Below the pieces are notes generated by a model. The model was given only the letters and a program-made list of their open reading frames with translations, was not told the DNA's origin and did not search any database. A stretch of DNA of 64,000 nt. Origin: Okapia johnstoni (lineage: Eukaryota; Chordata; Mammalia; Artiodactyla; Giraffidae). Below are positions 22,469 through 49,537 of this stretch, piece after piece. A program made the translations under genes and the position numbers. Positions within the stretch are counted from its first letter, which is position 1, and every line of letters begins with the position of its first letter. The DNA is taken from NCBI GenBank assembly GCA_024291935.2, contig JAGTYA010000025.1, forward strand, positions 10,933,501 to 10,997,500. Reading direction: 5' to 3'.

Positions 22469-23094
22469 CTCAGAGGCACGAGAGGAGAGAGTGTGGGCCT
22501 GACCGGGGGGGTCAGGTCAGGACGCACCCCTGCCCCCCTCCTGAACGGGAGGGGCGCTCCTGTGGGTCTGGGGGCGGCGGGGGTCAAGTGCCCCCAGCCC
22601 CCTGCCCTTGACATCTCCTGCCTATGGCCTTGGTGCCGCATCACCTGCTTTAAGAATAGATCAGCTGGAGGGGTGCGGCTCCTTCCCTCCCGGCTGGGTG
22701 ACCCCTGCTCGCAGCCGAGCGGCCCCTCGGCTGGCAGCCTGGCCGCTCTGGGCCTCAGTGTTCCTTTAGAGCCGGAACTATCTGAGTTTGAGGGTTTAGA
22801 ACGCCCCCCAGACCGGGGGCCTGAGACCTGCTTCTCAGCTTCGCTGTCCTTGGCTGACGCTGACCATGGGGGAGGCCAGCGGTGCCTCTCCCAGCAGCCC
22901 CGCTCTGGGCATCTCTCCTGGGTCTCTCTGGCTGCCAGAACCCCTTCCAACATGTTCCCAAGCACTGCTGTGCTCCAAGGGTTACCACACCTCAGCTCCC
23001 CCATGGCCACGGGTATATGTTTTCCCACCTCTGCAAATCCCGTATTGACTAAGTTGATATTTCATATTACTGACATTTTGATAACACTATAAAG

Positions 23095-23219
23095 TGTGTG
23101 TTAGTCACTCAGTCATGTCTGACTCTTCGTGACCCCATGGACTGTAGCTCACCAGGCTCCTCTGTCCATGGAATTCTCCAGGCAAGAACACTGGAGTGGA
23201 CTGCCATGCCCTTCTCCAA
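23095..23219 (-). repeat. Bov-tA/BovA SINE fragment, antisense
   Basis: Runs from 'gttagtcactcagtcatgtc' to 'ctgccatgcccttctcc'. The tRNA head is missing. Confidence 0.85.
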
Positions 23220-23521
23220 CATAATAAAAGGCATATATTATTATTTTAATTTTAAAATTGTAATATTTCAGCTTGATTTTAACTCATACTTTATAATGTT
23301 AAAAATATAATTGAAAAAAATATATATATATATAATTGAATTAAAGATACATGTCTCTTTTGAAGAGAACTTTATATCACTAACATAGATGGAAAGCTGC
23401 AGTCACTCCCCTGAGTAGAATGTCCTATAGAAATAGCTATACTGCATGTACAACTAAGGTCTTTATTTCTAGCTCGAGACTGATGCAGCTCTTTGTTAAA
23501 AAGAAGGATCAGAAAGCATTA

Positions 23522-23632
23522 AAGTGGCTCAGTGGTCAAGAATCTGCCCGCCAATGTAGGAGATGGACAGAGGAGCCTGGCGGGCTATAGTCCATGTGGT
23601 TGCAAAGAGTCAGACACGACTGAATGACTAAG
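23522..23632 (+). repeat. Bov-tA SINE with internal deletion
   Basis: The head 'agtggctcagtggtcaagaa' joins directly to 'gatggacagaggagcctgg', so the middle of the SINE is lost. Confidence 0.85.
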
Positions 23633-23762
23633 TATGCTTGCAAAATGTTGAAAGATGTGAAAATGCAAGGCACCCTACCCCAGGAAGCGTTCCCAACCTT
23701 CTTGGTTCTCCTGCACCCGGGACTGAGGCTCGTGGAGGACCTGTGGTCCAGTGGGATGCACT

Positions 23763-23979
23763 ATTGTGCTTGCTGTGTTAGTCGCTCAGTCGTGCCTGAC
23801 TCTTTGTGACCCCGTGGACTGTAGCCCACCAGGCTCCTCTGCCCATGGGGATTCTCCAGGCAAGAATGCTGGAGTGGGTGGCCATGCCCTCCTCCAGGGG
23901 ATCTTCCCAACACAGGGCTCGAACCCGGGTCTCCCACACTGCAAGATGATTCTTTAGTGTCTGAGCCAACAGGGAAGCC
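23763..23979 (-). repeat. Bov-tA SINE, antisense (cluster member 1)
   Basis: From 'gttagtcgctcagtcgtgcc' to 'gagccaacagggaagccc'. It is preceded by the target repeat GGGATGCACT at 23753-23762. Confidence 0.9.
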
Positions 23980-24100
23980 CAAGAGTACTGGAGTGGGTAG
24001 CCTATCCCTTCTCCAGGGGATCTTCCCGACCTGGGGATGGAACCGGGGTCTCCCGCATTGCAGGTGGATTCTTTACCAGCTGAGCCACCAGGGAAGCCCT
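23980..24100 (-). repeat. Bov-tA SINE head half, antisense (cluster member 2)
   Basis: Directly abuts the previous copy. It holds only the tRNA-head half ('agagtactggagtgggtagc' to 'ccaccagggaagccc'), as if a second copy or a partial tandem duplication. Confidence 0.8.
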
Positions 24101-24110
24101 GGGATGTACT

Positions 24111-24394
24111 GCTGCTGCTGCTGCTGCTGCTGCTAAGTCGCTTCAGTCGTGTCCGACTCTGTGCGACCCCATAGACGGCAGCCCACCAGGCTCCCCCGTT
24201 CCTGGGATTCTCCAGGCAAGAACACTGGAGTGGGTTGCCATTTCCTTCTCCAATGCATGAAAGTGAAAAGTGAAAGTGAAGTTGCTCAGTCGTGTCTGAC
24301 TCTTAGCGACCTCATGGACTGCAGCCCACCAGGCTCCTCCATCCATGGGATTTTCCAGGCAAGAGTACTGGAGTGGGTTGCCACTGCCTTTTCC
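24111..24394 (-). repeat. BOV-A2 SINE, antisense (cluster member 3)
   Basis: Two BovA monomers ('gtcgcttcagtcgtgtccg' and 'gttgctcagtcgtgtctgac') are linked by 'gaaagtgaaaagtgaaagtg', with a (CTG)n left end. It is flanked by GGGATGTACT (24101-24110) and GGGATGCACT (24395-24404). Confidence 0.92.
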
Positions 24395-24499
24395 GGGATG
24401 CACTGCACCCTCCGATAAACTGGGGTTGACCCGCGGTTCTGTGCACAAGTTCCTGGAACCCCGAGGGCCGCCGCCTCTGCAGAGAGGCCCTCCGGGGCT

Positions 24500-24545
24500 G
24501 CACACAGGGATAAGCCAGGCTATTTCCACCATTTCCTTCCTCTCA
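24500..24545 (+). promoter_or_regulatory. GP9: Candidate GP9 promoter (GATA and Ets motifs)
   Basis: A GATAAG motif at 24507-24512 is followed about 20 bp later by two TTCC (Ets, reverse) cores at 24531-24538. No TATA box is seen. Paired GATA and Ets sites are the known signature of megakaryocyte promoters, including GP9. The start site is inferred to lie near 24545. Confidence 0.5.
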
Positions 24546-24622
24546 CTCAGGCAGGGGTCACCACCAGCTTCAGCCAGGGCGGTTCAGGCCATAGAAGGGG
24601 CACCCCGAGGCAGGCCGGTCAG
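24546..24622 (+). other. GP9: Candidate GP9 5' UTR exon 1
   Basis: A non-coding stretch bounded on the right by a strong donor, CAG|GTAAGTGG at 24622/24623. The left end is only approximate. GP9 in other mammals has untranslated leader exons, which fits. Confidence 0.5.
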
Positions 24623-25333
24623 GTAAGTGGCCCTCATCACCCAGCACCACCTCCCACCGTGCGGGCCCTCCTGGGGGTTGGGGGGCTCTGGGTCCAGGCC
24701 CGGCAGAGAGAGGCGGCCTGTGGCAAGTCCAGTCTCTGCCCCTCCTAGGGGGGAGGCGCAGGGGTACGGGCAGGCATTCCCTCTGAGACACCGGGTGCTT
24801 GGTTGAGTCAAGATTCACTGGTTTACTAAACAGACATTCCTTGGAAGCCTGCTACAGGCCAGCCCTGGTGGGAGCCCACCTTCAGAAGGGGAGGTAGCCT
24901 CCACCAAGCCCTGGAGGGTCAGTGAGCTGGGAAGAGGACTGCGGTCCCTAAGAACTGAGTGCAAGCCTGGTCTCTGACAGAGCGCTGGGCAGTCTCTCTC
25001 TCTGGGCCTCCGTTCCCCAACTCCAAGTAGGAGCCTCGATCTAGGGCTTTCCAGATGGAGCCTGGTCTGGGTCCCCTTCCCCACCCCAGCCCCTAACCAA
25101 GCAACCTCAGCCAGCTGCTCTGCATACCAGGGACCCCGAGAAAGTTCACTCTGCTGTGAACCAGGCAGAGGGGTTTGCATTTATGGGCCAAGGTGTAGTC
25201 GGTGGTATGCATGCCATCCACCAGACCCAGGCTTAGGTGTGCGGAGTGCTGGGGGAGGCCCTGACCTGGCCTGCCGTCATTCAGCTGGAATCTGCTGCCC
25301 CCAGCCCTGAGCAGGTGCTGGTGTCTCTTGCAG

Positions 25334-25520
25334 GGGGCAGGCGGACCCACCCCTCCCAGGAAGGGACTGAGTCCACTCCTCACCCCCCTCGCCGTAGCCA
25401 CCTTCACCATCCTGCCTTCTGAGCATCCTGAGAGGGCCAGCGGGCCTGGGTCCTGAGAGCTTCACGCCCACGTCCCCACCACCCATTTCACGGAGGAGAA
25501 AGCCGAGGCCTGAGACGGAG
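25334..25520 (+). other. GP9: Candidate GP9 5' UTR exon 2
   Basis: Bounded by acceptor 'ctggtgtctcttgcag' and donor GACGGAG|GTGAGCG. It is untranslated. It sits between the candidate exon 1 and the coding exon whose acceptor ends at 25610. Confidence 0.5.
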
Positions 25521-25622
25521 GTGAGCGGCCCCTTGTCTAGTAGGGCCCCGCTGACCCTCGGGCCGGGGCGGGGTCAGACCGCCGGGATCTCATTGCCACT
25601 GTCCCCGCAGCCCCCCTGCCCG

Positions 25623-26165
25623 ATGCCCGCGTGGGTGGTGCTGCTGTGGCTCTGGGCAGCCGCCGAGGCCTCCGAGGACTGCCCGGCCGCGTGCACCTGC
25701 CGCGCGCTGGACACCATGGGGCTGCAGGTGGACTGCCGCGGCCGCGGGCTCGAGGCGCTCCCCACCCTGCCGGCCCACACGCGCCAGCTCCTGCTGACCA
25801 ACAACAGCCTGCAGACCGTGCCCCCTGGCGCCTTCGACCACCTGCTGCAGCTGCAGGTCCTGGACCTGATGCACAACCCTTGGCGCTGCGACTGCGGCCT
25901 TGTCTACCTGCGCCTCTGGCTAGAGGACCGCGCGCCCGAGCAGCTGCTGCGCCTGCTCTGCGCCGGCCCCGCCCGCGCCGCGGGCCGCACGCCCGCCCAG
26001 CTCAGCGGCTCCGAGCTGGGCGGCTGCGGCTGGAGCCTGCGCGAGTCCTGGACCGACCCAGGGCCCTGGTGGGACGCGGCGCTGGCCGTCGTGGCCGCGC
26101 TGGGCCTGGCTCTCCTGGTGAGCCTGCTGTGCGCCGTCCCGGTGACCCGGGCCAGCCCCCGGTAG
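25623..26165 (+). CDS. GP9: Platelet glycoprotein IX (GP9)
   Basis: GP9 is a small type I membrane subunit of the platelet von Willebrand factor receptor GPIb-IX-V. The coding sequence lies in one exon that begins after acceptor 'ccactgtccccgcag' (25610) and gives 180 residues, against 177 in human. It has a signal peptide at 1-16 ([16 protein letters not shown]) and an LRR N-cap with Cys20, 24, 26 and 38. One leucine-rich repeat follows, with N-glycosylation sequon N60-N61-S62. The LRR C-cap has C89/C91 ('NPWRCDC'), C113 and C135. A membrane helix at about 151-173 contains C170, which is palmitoylated in the family. The tail is very short. The ATG is chosen because it begins the signal peptide. 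Expression is expected in megakaryocytes. Confidence 0.97.
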   Translation: MPAWVVLLWLWAAAEASEDCPAACTCRALDTMGLQVDCRGRGLEALPTLPAHTRQLLLTNNSLQTVPPGAFDHLLQLQVLDLMHNPWRCDCGLVYLRLWLEDRAPEQLLRLLCAGPARAAGRTPAQLSGSELGGCGWSLRESWTDPGPWWDAALAVVAALGLALLVSLLCAVPVTRASPR

Positions 26166-26295
26166 CTCAGAAGAAACCCGCCGCCCAGCCAGCCCTTATC
26201 TAGACTCGGAGATGCTTCCCTCTTAGCATCCCGCAAACCCGTGTCCTTGTGTTCAGACAGCCACTGATTCGGGCTTCCCTATCCCCCAAGTTCCT

Positions 26296-26301
26296 AGTAA
26301 A
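26296..26301 (+). terminator. GP9: Candidate GP9 poly(A) signal AGTAAA
   Basis: A variant hexamer 130 bp after the GP9 stop, followed by GT-rich sequence ('atggttgggtcc'). No AATAAA is present within 500 bp. The 3' UTR would be about 26166-26320. Confidence 0.4.
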
Positions 26302-26439
26302 ATGGTTGGGTCCACCTCCACCTCCCGCCCTCCAAACACCCACAACCTCATCATCTCCGGACACCCCAGGGCCCTTCCCCAGGTCCCGGGGCCAGGTTCT
26401 CATGCCCTCCTGGCTGCTGGCACCCACGCCCCACAACCT

Positions 26440-26570
26440 GGTGACTACCCACAACCTGGGATGGATGCTTGAAGCACCTGTCCCCCATCTGAGGAAACCA
26501 GGGCTCTGGCAGAGGATGCCTCGTCCAAGGTCACGAACCAGCTCCAGGCAGACGTGGGGTCTAAGTGGAG
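26440..26570 (-). repeat. MIR SINE remnant, antisense
   Basis: 'ccatctgaggaaaccagggc' and 'gtccaaggtcacgaaccagc' are MIR core blocks in reverse. It lies in the gap between the 3' ends of GP9 and RAB43. Confidence 0.55.
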
Positions 26571-26749
26571 GCCGGTGTGGCCCCATGTCTGTCTCAGAGG
26601 CGAGCCAGCGCAGGCGGGGGCAGCGCGGCCATGCCCTCCGGCCAGCAGGGGCCTTGTGTGGGCTTGGAGGCCTGCCGGGGGTCTCTGGGCGTGTGGCCGC
26701 TGGGGCCATCTCCAAGCTTCCAGCCGAGAGAACCAGTCTGGGCGCGGAT

Positions 26750-29339
26750 GGCTCATTAGAGAAATGTTTAATGGTTTAGGAATGTGTAGGCTCTGGCTCT
26801 TCTAAGTCTCCATAAAGGCAACTTTTCCAAGTTTTAAAAAATAGATTTGCTATAAAGATTCATATATCATAAATAGGCAATGAGAAAAATTCCCAAATGC
26901 AACAGCATCCTTGGGCTCAGGCCCTCCCCACCTCCTAGTCCAGTGCAGGCTCGGGGGTCCCTGAGGCCCCAGCCCTGCCACCTTCCCCAGAGAAGTAACT
27001 GAATTCAATATGAATTAGGAGCTTCCTCCAGCTCCGAGCCGGCTGGCATCTGTGTCCTTGGGGTCAATCCCCGCCCTGCTTCTGGGACAGGGACCCACCC
27101 CTCTGGCTCGGGGGGTCCCTGGCCTGCCTGCCCTCCTCCCGTGAATATAAACTGCACCGTCCCCTGGTCCTCCTTCAGCCCAGACTGCAGACTGCCTCCT
27201 CCGCGGGGGTGGCTCTAGAGGGGGGGGCCCTCTGGCCCACTTCCTCTCCTGCAGCCCCAGGGGGTCGGGGGGGGCCCCACCTGCTCCTGATCTCCGGTAA
27301 TTTATAAACAAAAGAGATTGCACTGTTGGGAAGAGGCGGGACTGTGTCACCTCACACACTTCCCCATTTACTCTCACCCAAGTCCAGGGCTGTTTGACAA
27401 AGGACCAGGGCCCAGAGGTAGTGAGGCCCCCGCCTGATGGGCACCCCAGAGCAGGGCCCCAGCGGCATGCCCAGGCCGTGGCCCTGAGCACTGGCATGGG
27501 TGTCTGAGACAGAGGACCGGGAACTTTGCACGAACTCATTCTCACCATGGGCTGTGAATGACACGGACTCAAGGGCAGGGTCGGGGAGTGGGGAGGGCAG
27601 CAAGGGGTCCGCCTGGACAGAGGCTGCTCCCAGGGGCACAGCCATGTGAGGGTGGACCACATCCCAGGGCACCGGGGGGCCGGAAGGTGTCGGGTGGGGG
27701 AGGGACCTTTCACAGCACCCCCTGACATCAGCACGGGAGGGGTGGGGGTGTCCGCCTGCAGTGTGGAAGCTCAGGCCAAGGTGCTCAGGGAGGTGTCCAG
27801 GGGAGGGGGTGGGGCCGCTCTGGGCGGAGGGGGCAGGAGGGACATGGCAGTGGGGTGGGGAGAGAAAGCGGGGAGCCCGAAGTGACCCTAAGTTCCAGGT
27901 TGCAGCCCTGGGGCAGGGCTGCTCTGCACGGAGGCTAGGCCCTGGGACTCTGCAGGGGACAGTGAGGTGCCGCTGACCTGGCTCTGCGTAAGGAAGGGCA
28001 CGTGACCTCACCGCCTGCTGCAGGCAGGGCCCGCTGCTCACTCCCCTGGGAGTGCCCCCCCACCGCCCCGTCAGGCATGGCCCACAGTGTTAGAGAAGCC
28101 CCCAGCGCTGGGCAGCTGTCCCCCTGGATGGTCCCCATAGCCCAGGTTCCCTTCTTCCCTGAGGCCTGTGAGGCAGTCCTGGGCCCAGGCTCAGGACCTG
28201 TGCTCCCTGAACTGGGGTGCCCCGCCTGCCCCGGACCGAAGCAGCTGCCCTATTCAAGGAAGCCTTCTCTCTCTGCTGGGCCTGGACCGAACACCTGGCT
28301 CCGCCCGAACATCAGCCCCGAGCAGAGAGGTCCTGGGGTTGGAGGACCTCTGCCCTTGGCCTGAGGAGCCCTTCTGAGACCTCAGCACAGGCACGTTCTC
28401 CTGTGCAGGCCGAGAGGCCAGGGCCCCCCGCCCCATCAGCAGGACAGAGGAGGGAAGCGGGCGGCCTTCTCGCTCCCAGTTCCCAGCCCACCTGGCAGGG
28501 CAGACCCCTGCCCAGCAGCTCCCCGCCCGACCAGACCAGTATCCATTCCTCCGGGACCAGAGCCGGCAGCCTGACCGCAGAGGACACGCTCAGCAGGTGG
28601 GGGGGGGGAGGGGCTGAATGGGGAGTGGCTGGGGGTCGCCAGGGGAGACCACTCGCTCCCCTAGCCCAGGGGACAGTGCTGCTTCCGAGGGCCCCAGGGA
28701 CCTGGGTCCCCACTGTCACGCTGACCTCAGCCCCAGCGCACGTGAAGGCCATGAGGGCGCTGGGCACAGACCCTGGTCGGCCAGGGCCGCGCCCTTTCCC
28801 TAAGCTCGACTGGCAGGGCGGGGGGAGCTGGTGCCCGACCGTGGCAGCATCTCCACATGGAGGGTGAGACAGGGTGGCTTCCACTCGTCCCTGAAACGTC
28901 CATCCCCCCATCTCGCGCCTGCTCCCCCCGACCTCCTGAGAGCCAGGGCTAAAGGAGTCACTGCTTTGGCAACCTGAGTGGAGAAGCTCTGGCCCCTAGG
29001 CCAGTGGACGAGTTCTGTGGGTGATGGCCCCCACTGGTCCTGGGGGAAACGGGAGAGGCAGGGCCTGCTGAGGAGGAGCCGGCCCGGTGCAGGGTGAGGG
29101 CTGGCAGTGACGGAAGGAAGGGGGCCAGGCGGCCCTGGGGGGACCTGGGAGGACCTGGGGCCCCGGCCGGGCGCCTGGGAAGCCACAGCCCGCAGCAGCC
29201 TCGGGGGTGACACGGGCCAAACCAGGAAGTACAGAGCTGGGCCACCGTTCCCAGGCCCCGGCCAGGGTCCACAGCCTGGGGTCAGGCCACCAGGCCCTGC
29301 CTGCCTCTTCCTCTGCGGAGGCCCCCCACAGGGACCCCG
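26750..29339 (-). other. RAB43: RAB43 3' UTR (inferred)
   Basis: Minus-strand sequence from the RAB43 stop to the ATTAAA at 26771-26766, about 2.6 kb. The distal 170 bp are AT-rich and unlike the GC-rich flanks, as is common near poly(A) sites. A long 3' UTR is also known for mammalian RAB43. Confidence 0.55.
26766..26771 (-). terminator. RAB43: Candidate RAB43 poly(A) signal ATTAAA
   Basis: On the minus strand 'ccattaaacatttctctaat' gives ATTAAA with a likely cleavage site about 15 nt later. It is the best signal on this strand downstream of RAB43. Confidence 0.5.
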
Positions 29340-46720
<17,381 letters not shown>

Positions 46721-47127
46721 TCCGCCTACTGACGCCCCGGGCTCTCCTACCTGGACTGTCCCAGACTCAGTTTGGAGCGGCTTCGAGGGCAGGGGAGGGT
46801 CTCTGGGACTGCTGATTCAGCCGTTGGGCCCAGAATGGCCTCCTCTAGAATGGATCTAGCGTAGACATAGCAGTGGGGCCGACAGTGCATTTCCCTGTAT
46901 TGAAGAAGGGAGAGGCCTGGGACACGCTGCAAGAAGGAAAAGAGAAGAGACCAAAATCCAAGCTGGCTACAGAACTGAGAGGAGAACTTGTGGGGCCATG
47001 TGCTCAAGGTGACCCCCCAGAAAGCTGGGACAGTGGGATTAGGGATACCTGTTTTGTGGGGGCTAGTTTTGGGGGATCCAAAGGGCTGGGGGATCCCAGC
47101 CCAAAAGGCTGCAGAGCAGTGGTGGAA

Positions 47128-47320
47128 AGTGAAAAGTGAAGTGAAGTTGCTCAGTCGTGTCTGTCGCTTTGCGACCCCATGGACTGTAGCCCACCAGACT
47201 CCTCTGTCCATGGGATTTTCCAGGCAAGAATACTGGAGTGGGTTGCTGTTTCCTTCTCCAGGATATCTTCTCAACCCAGGCATTGAACCCGGGTCTCCTG
47301 CATTGCAGGCAGACGCTTTA
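47128..47320 (-). repeat. Bov-tA SINE, antisense, with 11-bp target-site duplication
   Basis: Flanked by CAGTGGTGGAA at 47117-47127 and 47321-47331. The interior runs 'gaagttgctcagtcgtgtct' to 'gcattgcaggcagacgc'. Confidence 0.9.
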
Positions 47321-47527
47321 CAGTGGTGGAAGCAGCTGCCCAAATGGGCTGGCTCAGATGGGAACTTGGGTACAGTTGAGGAAACTGACCCACCTGATAA
47401 GACTTACCTGAGCTGAGGAATGAGGGAGAGGTGTGGGAAGTTCTTTGGAAGGGCAGACCAGCTCCTCAGATGGTCCGGTCCACCAGGGCTCTTCAGAGAA
47501 ATGAGACCCAATTGCCTATAAGGGGCT

Positions 47528-47865
47528 TTGTTGTTCAGTCGCCCAGTCATTTCCGGCTCTTTGCGACCCCATGGACTGCAACACGCCAGGCTTCCCTGTC
47601 CTCCACTATCTCCCAGAGCTTGCTCAAACTCAAGTCCGTTGAGTCGGTGATGCCATCCAACCATCTCATGCTCTCTCACCCTCTTCTCCTCCTTCCCTCA
47701 ATCTTTCCCAGCTTCAGGGCCTTTTCCAATGAGTGGGCTCTTCCCATCAGGTGGCCAGAGTATTGGAGCTTCAGCTTCAGCATCAGTCCTTCCAATGAAT
47801 ATTCAGGACTGATTTCCTTTAGGATGGACTGGTTTGATGTCTTTGCTGTCCAAGGGGCTCCTAGA
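47528..47865 (-). repeat. BovB LINE 3' end, antisense
   Basis: From 'gttgttcagtcgcccagtca' to 'tgatgtctttgctgtccaag', colinear with the copy at 18303-18755. Confidence 0.88.
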
Positions 47866-48019
47866 TCAAATGGGACCTATTCCCCCCCAGTCTCCACAGT
47901 CATCCGGATGCAAAGGAACTGAGAACACTCCTGCCCTCTTCACACAGCACCCTTTGTAAGGGGGCCCCCTTTGCAAGGGGGCTCCTACAGAGCTCCAAAT
48001 CCATGGAATTTTAAATTTT

Positions 48020-48200
48020 GATTAATGCCTGTTATGGGTCAGGTATTCTTCTAAGGCTTTGGAATATATCAGTGAACGAGGCAGAGAAACATCCATACCC
48101 TCCTCAGCAGAAAAGGGAAGAAGGACTTCCTGTGGCTTACAGAGACCACAGAGAGCAAGTCCACCAGGACCAGGGCGCCCAAGAGCCCTGAGCACCTTTA
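48020..48200 (-). repeat. L2 LINE 3' fragment, antisense
   Basis: 'gttatgggtcaggtattctt' and 'aatatatcagtgaacgaggc' resemble the reverse L2 3' end. Confidence 0.5.
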
Positions 48201-49034
48201 CTGGCTGAGTGAGTAAGAGACTGGGCCAGGAGGCAGCGCAGACCCCTGGAGAAGCGGGAAGAGTTACTGAGCTCCACTCCCATGGGAAACACCCAGTGGC
48301 ACTAGGCAGTGCCCCCCAGGTGCCAGGGAGAGCAGGTCTGGGAGCCCAGCTTTGGTGCATCAGGTTGGGGCCATAGGGCACAGCCTCTATCCAGGGCAGA
48401 AGCAGACTGGAGGGCCTGGGGCAGAAGGCTTCCACACACTGGGCTAGCTCTGGCTAGCTCTGGGACCCATCAAAGCCCAGGGCCCCAGAAAGCAACATCT
48501 GCCTTCAGTTCTGATTGGCCTCCCACAGCACCAGGCAGAGAGGAGAGAGGGAAAGGTGTGTCCAGGAGACAGGACAGGCTAAGGTCCTGCCACTGGAGGC
48601 AGGACAGAGGAAGGAAGAAGGCTGGACAGCTGGGTGCGCGGGGCATGCGGTTAGCTAGGTGAACTGGCCTTTCCTGGAACTGGTTTGTGGGGGGAGAAAC
48701 ACTGACCTGGGTATGGATTTTGCCAGAAAACCCAGCCACCATTTGCATTTGTGGTGTGATGGGACTGTTGTAAAACTGGACTGTTGTGAGGGCTGCATGA
48801 CCCAGATTTATTAAAATCATTAAGTTGTAGGCTAGCAATAGGTTTTTATGGTCTGTCAAGTATATCTCAGTCACGTTAAAAAAAAATACCTGCATTTCCT
48901 CTCTTTGCTGGCAAATTCCTGAGTGGCATTTTATCTGAAGCTGAATTACGCTCCTTTGAAATGCAGTAATGCAAAAATCTTGATCTCACCTAATGCCCCA
49001 AATCTTAAATAGGTAACACATATCCCCCAAATGA

Positions 49035-49264
49035 GGGACTTCCCTGGTGGTTCAGTGGTTAAGAATCCATCTTGCAATGCAGGGGAGGCTGGTTCAGTGC
49101 CGGGTCTGGGAACTAAGATCCCACATGCCACGGAGCAACTAAGTCTGCCTACTCCGACTGCTGAGCCATGGCTAGAGAATCCATGTACAGCAATGAAAGA
49201 TCTCCCATGGCACAGCTAAGACTCGATGCAGCAAATCAATCGGTAAAAATATATTTAAAAAATA
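49035..49264 (+). repeat. CHR-type SINE
   Basis: 'gggacttccctggtggttca', 'gggaactaagatcccacatg' and an A-rich tail ('tatatttaaaaaa'). Confidence 0.85.
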
Positions 49265-49287
49265 GTGTCATGAATTTAACTTTCTTG

Positions 49288-49537
49288 GGCTTCAGTGGTG
49301 GCTCAGTGGTAAACAATCTGCCTGTCAATGCAGGAGACACGTGTTTGATCCCTGGTCCGGGAAGATACCACGTGGTGTGGAGCAACCAGGTGTGTGCGCC
49401 ACAGCTACTCAGCACACGTGCCACAACTACAGAGCCCGTGCTCCCTAACTAGAGAAGGCACCGCGATGAGAAGCTCCTGCACCGCGGCTAGAGAAAAGCC
49501 CGTGCAGCCACAAAGACCCGCAGAGCCGAAAAGAATG
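49288..49537 (+). repeat. CHR-type SINE (second of a pair)
   Basis: 'gggcttcagtggtggctcag' to 'cagccacaaagacccgcaga'. It lies 24 bp after the previous SINE in the same direction. Confidence 0.85.

Larger units (their letters stand above)
13866..24500. other. EFCC1-GP9 intergenic region
   Basis: About 10.6 kb with no recognised gene. It contains HAL1/L1 remnants, CHR and Bov-tA SINEs, BovB fragments, a solo LTR, a CA-rich minisatellite and the SINE cluster before GP9. One possible minus-strand exon (22322-22468) has protein-like sequence and splice-site matches. Between 17090 and 18300, 19900 and 20945, and 22470 and 23090 I see only ordinary unique sequence with MIR/L2 pieces. Confidence 0.6.

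Noticed and set aside
24111..24135. (CTG)n tracts near 24.1, 43.4 and 57.3 kb as disease-type expanding repeats
   Set aside because: They are the standard (CAG)n/(CTG)n ends of BOV-A2 SINEs.
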